Origin: Sulfurimonas sp.
GTDB lineage: Bacteria; Campylobacterota; Campylobacteria; Campylobacterales; Sulfurimonadaceae
Direction: 5' to 3'
Assembly (NCBI GenBank): GCA_015663215.1
Contig: DQSP01000105.1
Location: 1-6,165 of the forward strand
Length of the DNA stretch: 6,165 nucleotides
A model generated the notes under the pieces. The model ran no database searches. It was not told the origin of the DNA and saw nothing but the letters and a program-made list of their open reading frames with translations. The position numbers and the translations under genes were made by a program. Of this stretch, positions 1 through 6,165 are shown piece after piece (position 1 is the stretch's first letter; each line of letters begins with the position of its first letter).

Positions 1-381
1 AAAAAGATAAAGCATGGAGCTATTGGCATCATCACTCAACCTGTTTATGACTTAGAGAGTGCAAAACTTCTTTTAGAACTTCGTGATAATGCAAACGCGG
101 AGTGCTGTCCTGATAAGAAAAAAGCGGAACTTATTTTCGGCATCTTTCCTATCACTAAACTCAGAACTGCGCAGTTTCTTTCAGCTCATGTACCGGGAAT
201 AAATGTTCCTGACATTTGGTTAGAGAGACTTCGCATTGCAAATAAAAGTGGTGCTGAAGAAGAGTACAAAGTCGGATTTGAGCTCAGTAAAACTCTTTTT
301 GATGAGATAAAAGCACTCCACCCAAAGATACACCTAATGACAGCAAACCAATTTCAAGTAGCTAAAGATATATTAGTATAA
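1..381 (+). CDS. metF: Methylenetetrahydrofolate reductase, C-terminal part (5' end outside window)
   Basis: The reading frame is open from the first base and gives 126 residues before TAA. The family reduces 5,10-methylene-THF to 5-methyl-THF with FAD, in the cytoplasm, to supply methyl groups for methionine synthesis. Visible MTHFR features are the late beta-strand GIITQPVYD (residues 9-17; the Gln after Thr matches the folate-contacting Gln of E. coli MetF), the strand [14 protein letters not shown] followed by PGINVPD, and the C-terminal strand with HLMTAN (E. coli has HFYTLN). A typical family member is about 280-300 aa, so more than half, including the N-terminal FAD-binding region, lies upstream. 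The gene ends 13 nt before serS on the same strand, which suggests co-transcription. The short insert with a Cys-Cys pair at residues 35-36 differs from E. coli MetF. A bifunctional homocysteine methyltransferase/MTHFR fusion cannot be excluded because the N-terminus is not visible. Confidence 0.85.
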   Translation, partial: KKIKHGAIGIITQPVYDLESAKLLLELRDNANAECCPDKKKAELIFGIFPITKLRTAQFLSAHVPGINVPDIWLERLRIANKSGAEEEYKVGFELSKTLFDEIKALHPKIHLMTANQFQVAKDILV

Positions 382-394
382 CTCAAGGATAAAT

Positions 395-1651
395 ATGATA
401 GATTTAAAATTATTACAAAAAGATTTCGAAGGTTTAAGTAAAAAACTTATGCGTAAAGGTGTGAGTAAAGAACTTCTCGATGATTTAAAAGAAAAAAATG
501 AAATCCTCAAAGTAGCAAAGGTTGCCTTTGAAGAACTCCAAGCCGCTCGTAATGCGATGAGCAAAGAGTTTGGTGTTTACAAACGCGAAGGTAAAGACAT
601 CAATGAACTAAAAGCACGCATAGAAGCTAACAATCTTAAAGTCGATGCTGCGTTAGAAGTCCAACGCGAAGCTCAAGTTATACTAGAAGCACTAGCGATG
701 AGTGTTCCAAATATACCAGATGATTCTGTTCCTGATGGAGCTGATGAAAATGACAACATAGAGATAAAAAAAGTTCTATCGCCAAAAGAATTTAGCTTTA
801 AACCTAAAGAGCACTGGGAGCTTGCAGAAGAAAACAATTGGATAGACTTTGAACGTGGTGCGAAACTCTCTGGAAGTCGCTTTAGTGTCTCTTTTGACAT
901 GGGTGCAAAACTCGAACGTGCACTGATAAACTTTATGCTTAACTTTAACTCCAAACGCGGGTATCATGAAGTAAGTGTTCCCCATATGGTCAACCGTACT
1001 GCACTAGAAGGAACAGGACAACTTCCAAAGTTTGAAAATGATTTATACAAGATAGAAGGACAAGACATGTTCTTGATTCCTACTGCTGAAGTACCACTTA
1101 CAAACCTTTTTCAAGGTGAAATCATCCCTTATGATAAACTCCCTATAAAAATGACAGGTTATACATCTTGTTATAGAAAAGAAGCAGGTGCAGCTGGTCG
1201 TGATACTCGTGGTATGATACGACAGCATCAGTTTCATAAAGTAGAGTTAGTATGTATAACTAAGTCCGAGACTAGCGATATTATTTTTAACGAGATGATA
1301 GAGTGTGCTTCAGATATTTTAACAGCACTAGAGTTACCCCATAGACTGATGCAACTTTGTACTGGTGACTTAGGTTTTGGTGCAGCAAAAACTACCGACA
1401 TCGAAGTATGGCTGCCAGGGCAAAACCAGTACCGAGAAATCTCTTCTATCTCTAACACAAGGGACTTCCAAGCAAGACGAGCTAAAATCCGTTATAAAGA
1501 TGGCAAGAAAAATACATTTGTAAACACACTAAACGGAAGCTCACTCGCTGTTGGACGTACTCTTGTAGCTATTATGGAAAACAATCAGAATGAAGATGGA
1601 AGTATTGATATTCCTGAAGTTTTGAAGCCTTATTTGAGTATGGGTATTTAG
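395..1651 (+). CDS. serS: Seryl-tRNA synthetase, class II
   Basis: This cytoplasmic enzyme joins serine to tRNA-Ser, and can also charge tRNA-Sec where that exists. At 418 aa it has normal bacterial length. Residues about 1-105 form the helical coiled-coil arm that holds the tRNA long variable arm, with the family-typical AARNAMSKE segment. Motif 1 lies near residues 175-200 ([20 protein letters not shown]). The serine-site TAE loop is [10 protein letters not shown] around 228-237. Motif 2 runs from about 255 to 285, with YRKE at 260-263 and the hallmark [13 protein letters not shown] at 268-280. Motif 3 is [11 protein letters not shown] at 380-390, with its ATP-contacting Arg388. The ATG at 395 is preceded by AAGGA at 385-389, five bases upstream, and the protein begins with the usual MIDLKLL. 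It sits 13 nt after metF and has no separate promoter that I can see. All key motifs are intact. Confidence 0.98.
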   Translation: MIDLKLLQKDFEGLSKKLMRKGVSKELLDDLKEKNEILKVAKVAFEELQAARNAMSKEFGVYKREGKDINELKARIEANNLKVDAALEVQREAQVILEALAMSVPNIPDDSVPDGADENDNIEIKKVLSPKEFSFKPKEHWELAEENNWIDFERGAKLSGSRFSVSFDMGAKLERALINFMLNFNSKRGYHEVSVPHMVNRTALEGTGQLPKFENDLYKIEGQDMFLIPTAEVPLTNLFQGEIIPYDKLPIKMTGYTSCYRKEAGAAGRDTRGMIRQHQFHKVELVCITKSETSDIIFNEMIECASDILTALELPHRLMQLCTGDLGFGAAKTTDIEVWLPGQNQYREISSISNTRDFQARRAKIRYKDGKKNTFVNTLNGSSLAVGRTLVAIMENNQNEDGSIDIPEVLKPYLSMGI

Positions 1652-1700
1652 AGGCTTCTGAACTAATACAAATCCTTACTCATTACACAATAGGGATTTT

Positions 1701-1727
1701 AGTAAAGAGTGCTTAGCACTTTTTACT
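1701..1727 (+). terminator. Intrinsic terminator after serS, between convergent genes
   Basis: A 12-bp stem (1701-1712 with 1716-1727, one G-T pair) closes over a 3-nt TTA loop. The core AGTGC/GCACT is GC-richer, and the 3' arm itself carries five T residues followed by ACTTAT, which suits termination of the rightward serS transcript. The hairpin also forms on the opposite strand, but there it is followed by AAAA rather than T residues, so leftward termination is less convincing. The 3' arm contains the stop codon of the convergent 67-aa gene (1723-1725). Confidence 0.65.
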
Positions 1728-1926
1728 TATCTTCTGTACTTTGCATTAAAAATGCAGTTTCATCAAGTAATTCTTGAATTGTTGTTTTCTCTTGATCCGA
1801 TAAAGAGACACCTTCAAACAGGTCCATAGCTCTTAAAGCCTCTAAAATACGACCTTTAGCACTTACATAAGCACTTTTTCCCTCAGGGCTTAATGCTTCT
1901 AACTTTACATGGTTTTCTTTTGTCAT
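1723..1926 (-). CDS. Small hypothetical protein, 67 aa, predicted helical
   Basis: I do not recognise this protein. It is 67 residues, highly charged, has no cysteine, tryptophan or transmembrane segment, and looks mostly alpha-helical: a basic/polar N-terminal part (residues 1-28), then two acidic amphipathic stretches (about 29-40 and 43-63) joined by a GVSLSD turn. It is probably cytoplasmic. Three points argue that it is real. A good Shine-Dalgarno AGGAGT (1933-1938) sits six bases before the ATG, a TATAAT box lies just upstream (1955-1960), and the frame fills the gap between its neighbours exactly. It lies 58 nt downstream of the cysteine-rich gene on the same strand, so read-through from that gene is possible. 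Its stop codon falls inside the serS terminator hairpin. No function can be assigned from sequence. Confidence 0.75.
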   Translation of the reverse strand: MTKENHVKLEALSPEGKSAYVSAKGRILEALRAMDLFEGVSLSDQEKTTIQELLDETAFLMQSTEDK

Positions 1927-1954
1927 GATATGACTCCTACTTTTAAGATTTTCT

Positions 1955-1960
1955 ATTATA
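1955..1960 (-). promoter_or_regulatory. Probable sigma70 -10 box for the 67-aa gene
   Basis: The minus strand reads TATAAT, a perfect -10 hexamer, 28 nt from the start codon. The predicted start of transcription near 1948 leaves a leader of roughly 20 nt that contains the Shine-Dalgarno AGGAGT (1933-1938). No good -35 hexamer is visible at the usual distance, which is normal for Campylobacterota promoters. Confidence 0.55.
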
Positions 1961-1984
1961 CTCTTATTTTGTCACAATATCTAT

Positions 1985-2311
1985 TTAAGCACAACCACAG
2001 CCTGTACCACAACCTTCTGTTTGTGTGTTTTCAAGAGCCCAGTCATCAGTCGAATCACAGCCATCATTACATGATATACCTGTACTACATCCTGAAACAT
2101 TTGTAGCATTTGGAGCAACTCTAATAATAAAGTGGTTGTTTTCAGCTATTTGAGAAGTAAAAGTATGTCGACTACAGAATTCTTCGTTCATAAACTCAGC
2201 TAAAATATTTGCATACTGATATGCTTCTTGTTGTGTTTTAAATGTGTTGTTATTTGTGTATTCGCTTTTTTTAAAGCAGCTACACTCTTCTTCCATTAAT
2301 ACTGTATACAT
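1985..2311 (-). CDS. Cysteine-rich small protein with Gly/Cys C-terminal tail
   Basis: This is a 108-aa protein that I cannot assign to a named family, although its look is familiar from Sulfurimonas/Sulfurovum hypothetical proteins (recollection only). Residues 1-66 look like a compact alpha/beta domain: a strand YTVLMEE, a CSC pair (Cys10, Cys12), a helix about 27-45 ending at Cys46, and a strand HFIIRV at 60-65. Residues 67-108 are low-complexity and carry six more cysteines (75, 81, 85, 101, 105, 107), ending in EGCGTGCGCA. Nine cysteines, no signal peptide and no membrane segment suggest a cytoplasmic metal- or cluster-binding role, but this is inference. I chose the ATG at 2309-2311 because AAAGGAAA lies just upstream. 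A longer frame from a GTG at 2414-2416 would have to translate the apparent promoter. The gene is divergent from pflB and upstream of the 67-aa gene. Confidence 0.8.
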   Translation of the reverse strand: MYTVLMEEECSCFKKSEYTNNNTFKTQQEAYQYANILAEFMNEEFCSRHTFTSQIAENNHFIIRVAPNATNVSGCSTGISCNDGCDSTDDWALENTQTEGCGTGCGCA

Positions 2312-2315
2312 AGGG

Positions 2316-2323
2316 TTTCCTTT
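2316..2323 (-). promoter_or_regulatory. Ribosome binding site that fixes the start of the cysteine-rich gene
   Basis: The minus strand reads AAAGGAAA, with the AGG core seven bases before the ATG at 2311. No comparable site precedes the upstream GTG at 2414-2416, so the 35-residue extension is probably not translated. Confidence 0.7.
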
Positions 2324-2395
2324 TGGATAATTGATTATGGAAGTATAGTTATAATTAGTGTAATTTACTTGGTGTATTAAAAGTAATTCTAAGGA

Positions 2396-2401
2396 ATTAT
2401 A
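2396..2401 (-). promoter_or_regulatory. Candidate -10 box for the cysteine-rich gene
   Basis: The minus strand reads TATAAT preceded by GTTT. Transcription would begin near 2389 and give a leader of about 78 nt. The palindrome at 2413-2432 occupies the place of the -35 element, so a bound protein there would be expected to affect this promoter. A weaker alternative, TATACT on the minus strand at 2342-2347, would give a much shorter leader. Confidence 0.45.
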
Positions 2402-2412
2402 AAACTTTAACC

Positions 2413-2432
2413 TCACTCAAACTATTGAGTGA
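2413..2432. promoter_or_regulatory. Perfect palindrome in the divergent control region, possible operator
   Basis: TCACTCAA and TTGAGTGA form perfect 8-bp arms around a 4-bp ACTA centre. The element lies between the leftward -10 (2396-2401) and the rightward promoter (2440-2459), close to where both -35 regions would be. It has no T-tract and is not after a gene, so a protein-binding site is more likely than a terminator. No regulator can be named from the sequence. Confidence 0.5.
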
Positions 2433-2481
2433 TAGATAAGGTACTATTTTTGCTATAATAAATTAGAAATATAGATAAGGT
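2432..2481. repeat. 11-bp direct repeat flanking the pflB promoter
   Basis: ATAGATAAGGT occurs at 2432-2442 and again, without mismatch, at 2471-2481, with start points 39 bp apart. The first copy supplies the GG of the possible sigma54 -24 element. The second supplies the AAGG ribosome binding site of pflB. The repeat may be a small duplication or a pair of binding sites. Chance is possible in such AT-rich DNA. Confidence 0.5.
2440..2459 (+). promoter_or_regulatory. pflB promoter: extended sigma70 -10 overlapping a sigma54-like -24/-12
   Basis: TGCTATAAT at 2451-2459, preceded by a T-run, is an extended -10 of the Campylobacterota sigma70 type and points to a start near 2466. In the same bases GG (2440-2441) and GC (2452-2453) are exactly 10 nt apart, and GGTAC followed by TTTTTGCT resembles the Campylobacter sigma54 pattern of GGAAC followed by TTGCT. 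Either sigma factor would start transcription at about 2465, roughly 20 nt before the pflB ATG. The two readings cannot be separated by sequence alone. Confidence 0.6.
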
Positions 2482-2486
2482 TTTTA

Positions 2487-4817
2487 ATGGCAGAGTTAGA
2501 AGAAGAGATAATAATTATTGATGATAGTGGAGCTATAGAAGATTCACATATAACGGATGCTATTGATGAAGAAGAAGCATCAGGTTCAACACTTAAAAAA
2601 CCAATCATCTTCGCTTTTTTAGCCTTAATACTCATTATAATTATCATTGTGACTTTTTTAAATTTAACTTCAGCGGAAGAAGAGAATATGCTTTTGGATG
2701 TTGATTTTTTAGATGAAAAGCTCGCAAAGCCTTACACTCCTATCGTAGAACCCAGTAAATTAGAAAATATGATTGCAAAAGCAAACTATCTCTATACTAA
2801 TGGTTCCAAAGAAAAAGCACTCTCTTTATATGCAGATATAGCACACTACAGTGAAGCGATATCAGAATATAATTTAGGAGTAGCCCAACTTAAAAATGAA
2901 CAATACGAACAAGCTTTTAAAACTTTTTCCAAAGCTATTAAAAATGATGAAAAAAGATGTGTAAGTGCTATAAATGCTGCTGTTTGTGCACTACATCTAA
3001 AAGATGAAAAGAGTTTTCATTATTATATTGACCTTGCTTATGCTTATTTACCTTATGAAGTCAACTCTCCTCTGTATTCATATTACTTCACACTTATAAG
3101 CTACTATAAAAAAGATTATCTTAATGCATTAAACTCACTCAAAAACTCTACTTCCTCCGAGTATCCAAATATTCAAAAGAATTTGAGTGCAAAGATAAAT
3201 GCACTTTATGCAAATGACTATATGGCTATTGAGGCAATGGAAAAAAACTTTAATGATTTGGATGATTTTAGTCTGGGACTACTCTATGCAAGAGTAGGAG
3301 ATTTTATACTAGCAATCAATCATTTTGATGAAGCAATTATAAAAAATATTCAACCTGTGAAGTCACAACTCGCCCTTGGTCTTATAAATATCAAACTAGG
3401 TCATACACAAAAAGCTGCAAACATGATAAAGAATATTACCGACATGTATTCAGATGAAATTTATACACACTATCCAATAAAAGTAAAACTCAAATCTTCG
3501 TTATTTAATGTAGAAAAAGCACAACAACACTACAGAACTACTATTTTAAATTCAAAAAACACTATTTATCAGAAGATATTTGCTTTTTCTCCCTATAAAA
3601 TATTTAATGCCAACCATACTATTAGTTATATTCGTAAAGGAAATGCAAACATTTATATAGATAATATTCAATCAGCAAAACAGTATCTAAAAACAAGTTC
3701 TGCATCATCCAATGTAAATATGGGAATAACAAAAGCTATAAAAAAAGCACTACACTTAAAGATACGCGATGCCAATCATGACTTACAAACATTAGTAAAA
3801 GTTCAGCCTAAACACTCTATTTTACAATACAATTTAGCCTTAACCTATGCACAGATGGGGGACTTAAAAAAAGCAAATGAACATTTTTTACGTTCATACT
3901 ATCTAGATGCGAAAAACTATCTCTCTGGGATCTATGCAATAATGACCAGTCAGCTAATGAACAAAAACTCTAAAAAAATCCGTTCAATAATTACAAATGC
4001 AGTAAATGATGAGGAAATGAGCGAAGAAAAAGATTTATATAAAACACTGTTATTTATAAGTGACAATAACTACCTCTCTGCTGTTGACTGGTTAGATAAA
4101 GATTACAATCAAAGACCTTTGTACCTTCTACTTGATACAATCATCGCCTTAAAACTAAACAAAACAGAAGTTGCTAAAAAAGCCAGTCAAACACTCACTA
4201 TACTTCTTCCCGATGAGATACTTCCACATCTATTATATATTGATTCCAATTTCTCAAAACTCAATACAAAAGAGTATGCATTTAGTGTTTTAAACTATTT
4301 AAAAGACATCAAGTTTAGCTTCAAAGATTTATATTATGGACCCTACATTACCCGTTACCTATATGTACAAGAGAACCTTATAATAGGAAGACTCTATTTC
4401 TTACGACAGCAACTTAAAAATGAACTAGAAACTACAAGTTCTGAGACTTATGAAATAGAAAGTGCTTTAGCCTTAGCATCACTCTTTGATAAACACTTTG
4501 AAGAGTCATATACTTTCTATAATCACATAATTGATGAGCTAAAGGTACAAGATTCATACACGCTCTTTCTAGCAGCAGTTGCATCTACTGCAGCAGAACA
4601 TCATGAAAATGCAATAGCATTACTTGAGTTATCAAAACTGAAAAACAATAGTTTTTATGAGAGTCGTTATGCATTAGCTCTGCTTTATTTAGAAGCTAAA
4701 AATAATCGAGGTGCAGTTATTCAACTCTCAAGAATAGAAAAAGATGGGTTTTCATCGAATTTCTTCGACTTTGAAATAAATACTAACGAGTTATTGTTTA
4801 AGAAAAATAACCCATAA
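2487..4817 (+). CDS. pflB: PflB-like flagellar motor scaffold, membrane-anchored periplasmic TPR protein
   Basis: This 776-aa protein has an acidic cytoplasmic head (residues 1-36), Lys37-Lys38, then one very hydrophobic transmembrane helix (about 40-58, with a run of isoleucines). A long helical periplasmic part follows. TPR-like helical pairs are visible at about 92-123, 124-157, 262-295 (LGLLYARVGD), 446-479 (LALTYAQMGD) and 726-757 (YALALLYLEA), with more degenerate repeats between. There is no signal-peptidase site, so the helix should act as an anchor. In Campylobacter, PflB (Cj0390) has this architecture and a length near 800 aa. With PflA it forms periplasmic motor structures needed to place MotAB stators, and its gene follows serS. 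That neighbourhood supports the call, although two small genes separate the pair here. The ATG at 2487 is six bases after AAGG (2477-2480). The 3' end overlaps the convergent psd-like gene by 20 bp. A different TPR membrane protein remains possible. Confidence 0.75.
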   Translation: MAELEEEIIIIDDSGAIEDSHITDAIDEEEASGSTLKKPIIFAFLALILIIIIIVTFLNLTSAEEENMLLDVDFLDEKLAKPYTPIVEPSKLENMIAKANYLYTNGSKEKALSLYADIAHYSEAISEYNLGVAQLKNEQYEQAFKTFSKAIKNDEKRCVSAINAAVCALHLKDEKSFHYYIDLAYAYLPYEVNSPLYSYYFTLISYYKKDYLNALNSLKNSTSSEYPNIQKNLSAKINALYANDYMAIEAMEKNFNDLDDFSLGLLYARVGDFILAINHFDEAIIKNIQPVKSQLALGLINIKLGHTQKAANMIKNITDMYSDEIYTHYPIKVKLKSSLFNVEKAQQHYRTTILNSKNTIYQKIFAFSPYKIFNANHTISYIRKGNANIYIDNIQSAKQYLKTSSASSNVNMGITKAIKKALHLKIRDANHDLQTLVKVQPKHSILQYNLALTYAQMGDLKKANEHFLRSYYLDAKNYLSGIYAIMTSQLMNKNSKKIRSIITNAVNDEEMSEEKDLYKTLLFISDNNYLSAVDWLDKDYNQRPLYLLLDTIIALKLNKTEVAKKASQTLTILLPDEILPHLLYIDSNFSKLNTKEYAFSVLNYLKDIKFSFKDLYYGPYITRYLYVQENLIIGRLYFLRQQLKNELETTSSETYEIESALALASLFDKHFEESYTFYNHIIDELKVQDSYTLFLAAVASTAAEHHENAIALLELSKLKNNSFYESRYALALLYLEAKNNRGAVIQLSRIEKDGFSSNFFDFEINTNELLFKKNNP

Positions 4818-5430
4818 GTGACTCTGATGCTTTAAGCTCTGAGCCTATTGTAATGTTAACTCTAAAGTTTTGAGGAAGATAAATAGCCGTAGAGCCATTT
4901 AGCATAAGCCCATATCTTGCAGTTTGAATAAGTTTTTGAGTATCATCTAACTCTATAAAAAGAGGAGCAAAACTTCTTTGGAGTGTATGGACAACTTTAA
5001 ACGTATTTTCTTCATTTGTAGTAAAATGTATCTCTACATTTTCATTGAGTGATTCAAAAAGTTTAGAATCCTTTGAAGTTCTTGCTCCATTTCTTTTAAT
5101 GAATTTACTTACAGTAGCATTCGATGGAACTCTTAAAACTGATACATCAGTATAGCCACTTTGTATCTCTATTTTATATGCATATTGATGATTTTCTAGC
5201 TCTTGTATGCTTTGAACGATTCCGTCCACAGGAGATAAAAAGCTAGTGGAATCCAGTGTGCAAAGTGCTCGTTCTGGATTTCTAAAAGAAAAACCTATGA
5301 AAAGAATAATACAAAAGGCTATAAAGACTAAAAAGTCAAAGTCTAGTATCCAAGCTAGTGCTAAAAATAACACACCAAAAAGAATGTATAAGACACTTTC
5401 CTTGGCTAGGGGGAGTAAGTTACTCTGCAT
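4798..5430 (-). CDS. psd: Phosphatidylserine decarboxylase-like membrane protein, altered catalytic His
   Basis: True Psd converts phosphatidylserine to phosphatidylethanolamine at the inner membrane, using a pyruvoyl group made by self-cleavage. This 210-aa protein fits the short Psd type. Numbering here is from the ATG. It has two N-terminal membrane segments (about 12-30 and 33-48), FRNPER at 49-54, SPVDG at 66-70 with the catalytic Asp69, and the cleavage site NGST at 178-181, followed by AIYLP as in the family's GSRVDVYLP. Where the family has DVHVNRAP this protein has DVSVLRVP (95-102), so Ser97 replaces the conserved His. Activity is therefore uncertain. The ATG at 5430 overlaps the end of ftsH by 11 nt, and a GTG at 5433 is an alternative start. 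No clear Shine-Dalgarno is seen, which suggests translational coupling. Campylobacter also has a psd-like gene after ftsH, followed by pssA. Here pssA is absent and convergent pflB follows. Confidence 0.8.
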   Translation of the reverse strand: MQSNLLPLAKESVLYILFGVLFLALAWILDFDFLVFIAFCIILFIGFSFRNPERALCTLDSTSFLSPVDGIVQSIQELENHQYAYKIEIQSGYTDVSVLRVPSNATVSKFIKRNGARTSKDSKLFESLNENVEIHFTTNEENTFKVVHTLQRSFAPLFIELDDTQKLIQTARYGLMLNGSTAIYLPQNFRVNITIGSELKASESLMGYFS

Positions 5431-6165
5431 CACTATGTGCTTGAGACTTATCTATCATAGAAGCATCTACTTTTAACTCTTCAGATATTTCATCCAATGC
5501 ACCATCTACCTTAGATTCCATATTATTCTTTTTTTCAAAGTTAATGAGAATCTCACGAACTTCTTCACCTGTAATATTTTCTTTTTTATAGAGTAATGCA
5601 ACCATATCTTCGATAGCATCTCTATACTCTTTAAGTCTAGCCACAACAATTTCATAATGTTCAGCAAGTGATGACTTAATAAACTCATCCATATTTTCAG
5701 CCATCTTCTCGCTATACTCACGAGATACTTGCTGTCCACCACCTAAAAATGACTGTCTAGATTTTTCTAACACCATAAGCCCTGCGATATCACTCATACC
5801 GTATGTCTGAACCATTGACTTTATTATATCAGTTGCACGTTCGAGGTCATTACCAGCTCCAGTTGAGATCTCACCGATAAATACTTCTTCGGCTGCACGA
5901 CCACCAAGCAAAACATCTACCTCTGCCCATAACTCATGCTTCTGCATCATAAATCTATTTTCTTCTGGTTTATTTAAAGTGTAGCCTAATGCCGCAAGTC
6001 CACGAGGGACAATACTTACCTTAGAAACTTTTTTAGCACCAACAGTTGTCTCAGCTAGAAGTGCATGACCACTTTCGTGGTATGCAACTATCTTTTTCTC
6101 TTTTGGATTTATACGACGAGATTTTTTAGCAAGACCTGCTAAAGCACGTTCAACTGATTCAAAAA
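5420..6165 (-). CDS. ftsH: ATP-dependent zinc metalloprotease FtsH, C-terminal part (start outside window)
   Basis: FtsH is a membrane-anchored AAA+ hexameric protease that degrades misassembled membrane proteins and some cytoplasmic regulators. The window shows the last 247 residues, from the end of the AAA module (FESVERALAGLAKKSRR) through the M41 peptidase domain. The zinc site HESGH is encoded at 6065-6079. The third zinc ligand is the Asp of GAGNDLERAT (codon 5846-5848), in the conserved stretch LLGGRAAEEVFIGEISTGAG. The helical end carries the usual YKKENITGEEVREIL, then an acidic variable tail (ISEELKVDASMIDKSQ). The frame continues without a stop past the right edge; the internal Met at 5950 is not the start. 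The transmembrane helices, Walker motifs and promoter lie outside. The stop codon overlaps the psd-like start, so the two are probably one operon. Confidence 0.97.
   Translation of the reverse strand, partial: FESVERALAGLAKKSRRINPKEKKIVAYHESGHALLAETTVGAKKVSKVSIVPRGLAALGYTLNKPEENRFMMQKHELWAEVDVLLGGRAAEEVFIGEISTGAGNDLERATDIIKSMVQTYGMSDIAGLMVLEKSRQSFLGGGQQVSREYSEKMAENMDEFIKSSLAEHYEIVVARLKEYRDAIEDMVALLYKKENITGEEVREILINFEKKNNMESKVDGALDEISEELKVDASMIDKSQAHSDAE

Noticed and set aside
673..1458. Several minus-strand reading frames of 64-93 residues
   Set aside because: They run antisense to serS, lack ribosome sites and have compositions typical of shadow frames.
1670..1699. Inverted repeat AAATCC/GGATTT with an 18-nt loop before the serS terminator
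   Set aside because: A 6-bp AT-rich stem with a long loop is weak; the 12-bp hairpin just downstream is a far better terminator.
1909..2106. 65-aa plus-strand reading frame rich in His, Tyr and Leu
   Set aside because: It is antisense to the two small minus-strand genes, with no ribosome site; its composition mirrors the Cys/Gly-rich codons on the other strand.
2312..2416. 35-residue N-terminal extension of the cysteine-rich protein from a GTG start
   Set aside because: No ribosome binding site precedes the GTG, the stretch includes the apparent -10 box at 2396-2401, and a good AAAGGAAA lies before the internal ATG at 2311.
5246..5476. 76-aa plus-strand reading frame
   Set aside because: It is antisense to the psd-like membrane segment and the ftsH end, and shows no start signals.
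5506..5742. 78-aa minus-strand reading frame
   Set aside because: It lies in another frame within ftsH, whose protein is clearly conserved here.

Overview
The window is AT-rich, tightly packed bacterial DNA, most likely from a free-living Campylobacterota such as a Sulfurimonas-like organism. I base this on the protein style, on a seryl-tRNA synthetase gene next to a PflB-type flagellar motor scaffold gene (serS and Cj0390/pflB are neighbours in Campylobacter jejuni), on ftsH followed by a phosphatidylserine decarboxylase-like gene (as in Campylobacter), and on promoters with T-rich tracts before TATAAT. The species call is inference.

Left part (1-1727, + strand): the 3' end of a methylenetetrahydrofolate reductase gene (metF-like) is followed after 13 nt by a complete serS, probably in one transcript. 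A 12-bp hairpin with a T-tract at 1701-1727 ends it. The same hairpin overlaps the stop codon of the convergent small gene.

Middle part (1723-2486): two small minus-strand genes. One encodes an unrecognised 67-aa protein with its own promoter and ribosome binding site. The other encodes a 108-aa cysteine-rich protein ending in a Gly/Cys tail. Upstream of the latter is a 175-bp divergent control region. It holds a perfect 8-bp-arm palindrome, an 11-bp direct repeat and, facing right, a sequence that fits both an extended sigma70 -10 and a sigma54 -24/-12 promoter.

Right part (2487-6165): pflB (+ strand) encodes an inner-membrane-anchored periplasmic TPR protein of the flagellar motor. It converges on, and overlaps by 20 bp, a minus-strand pair read from the right: ftsH (partial, M41 zinc protease end) and an overlapping psd-like gene. 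The Psd-like protein keeps the SPxDG and Gly-Ser self-cleavage motifs but has Ser where the family's conserved His is expected.

I see no mobile element, CRISPR array, tRNA or rRNA. This is mostly housekeeping and motility DNA. The items most worth a second look are the pflB control region, the atypical Psd and the cysteine-rich protein. I do not see a clear new multi-gene system.
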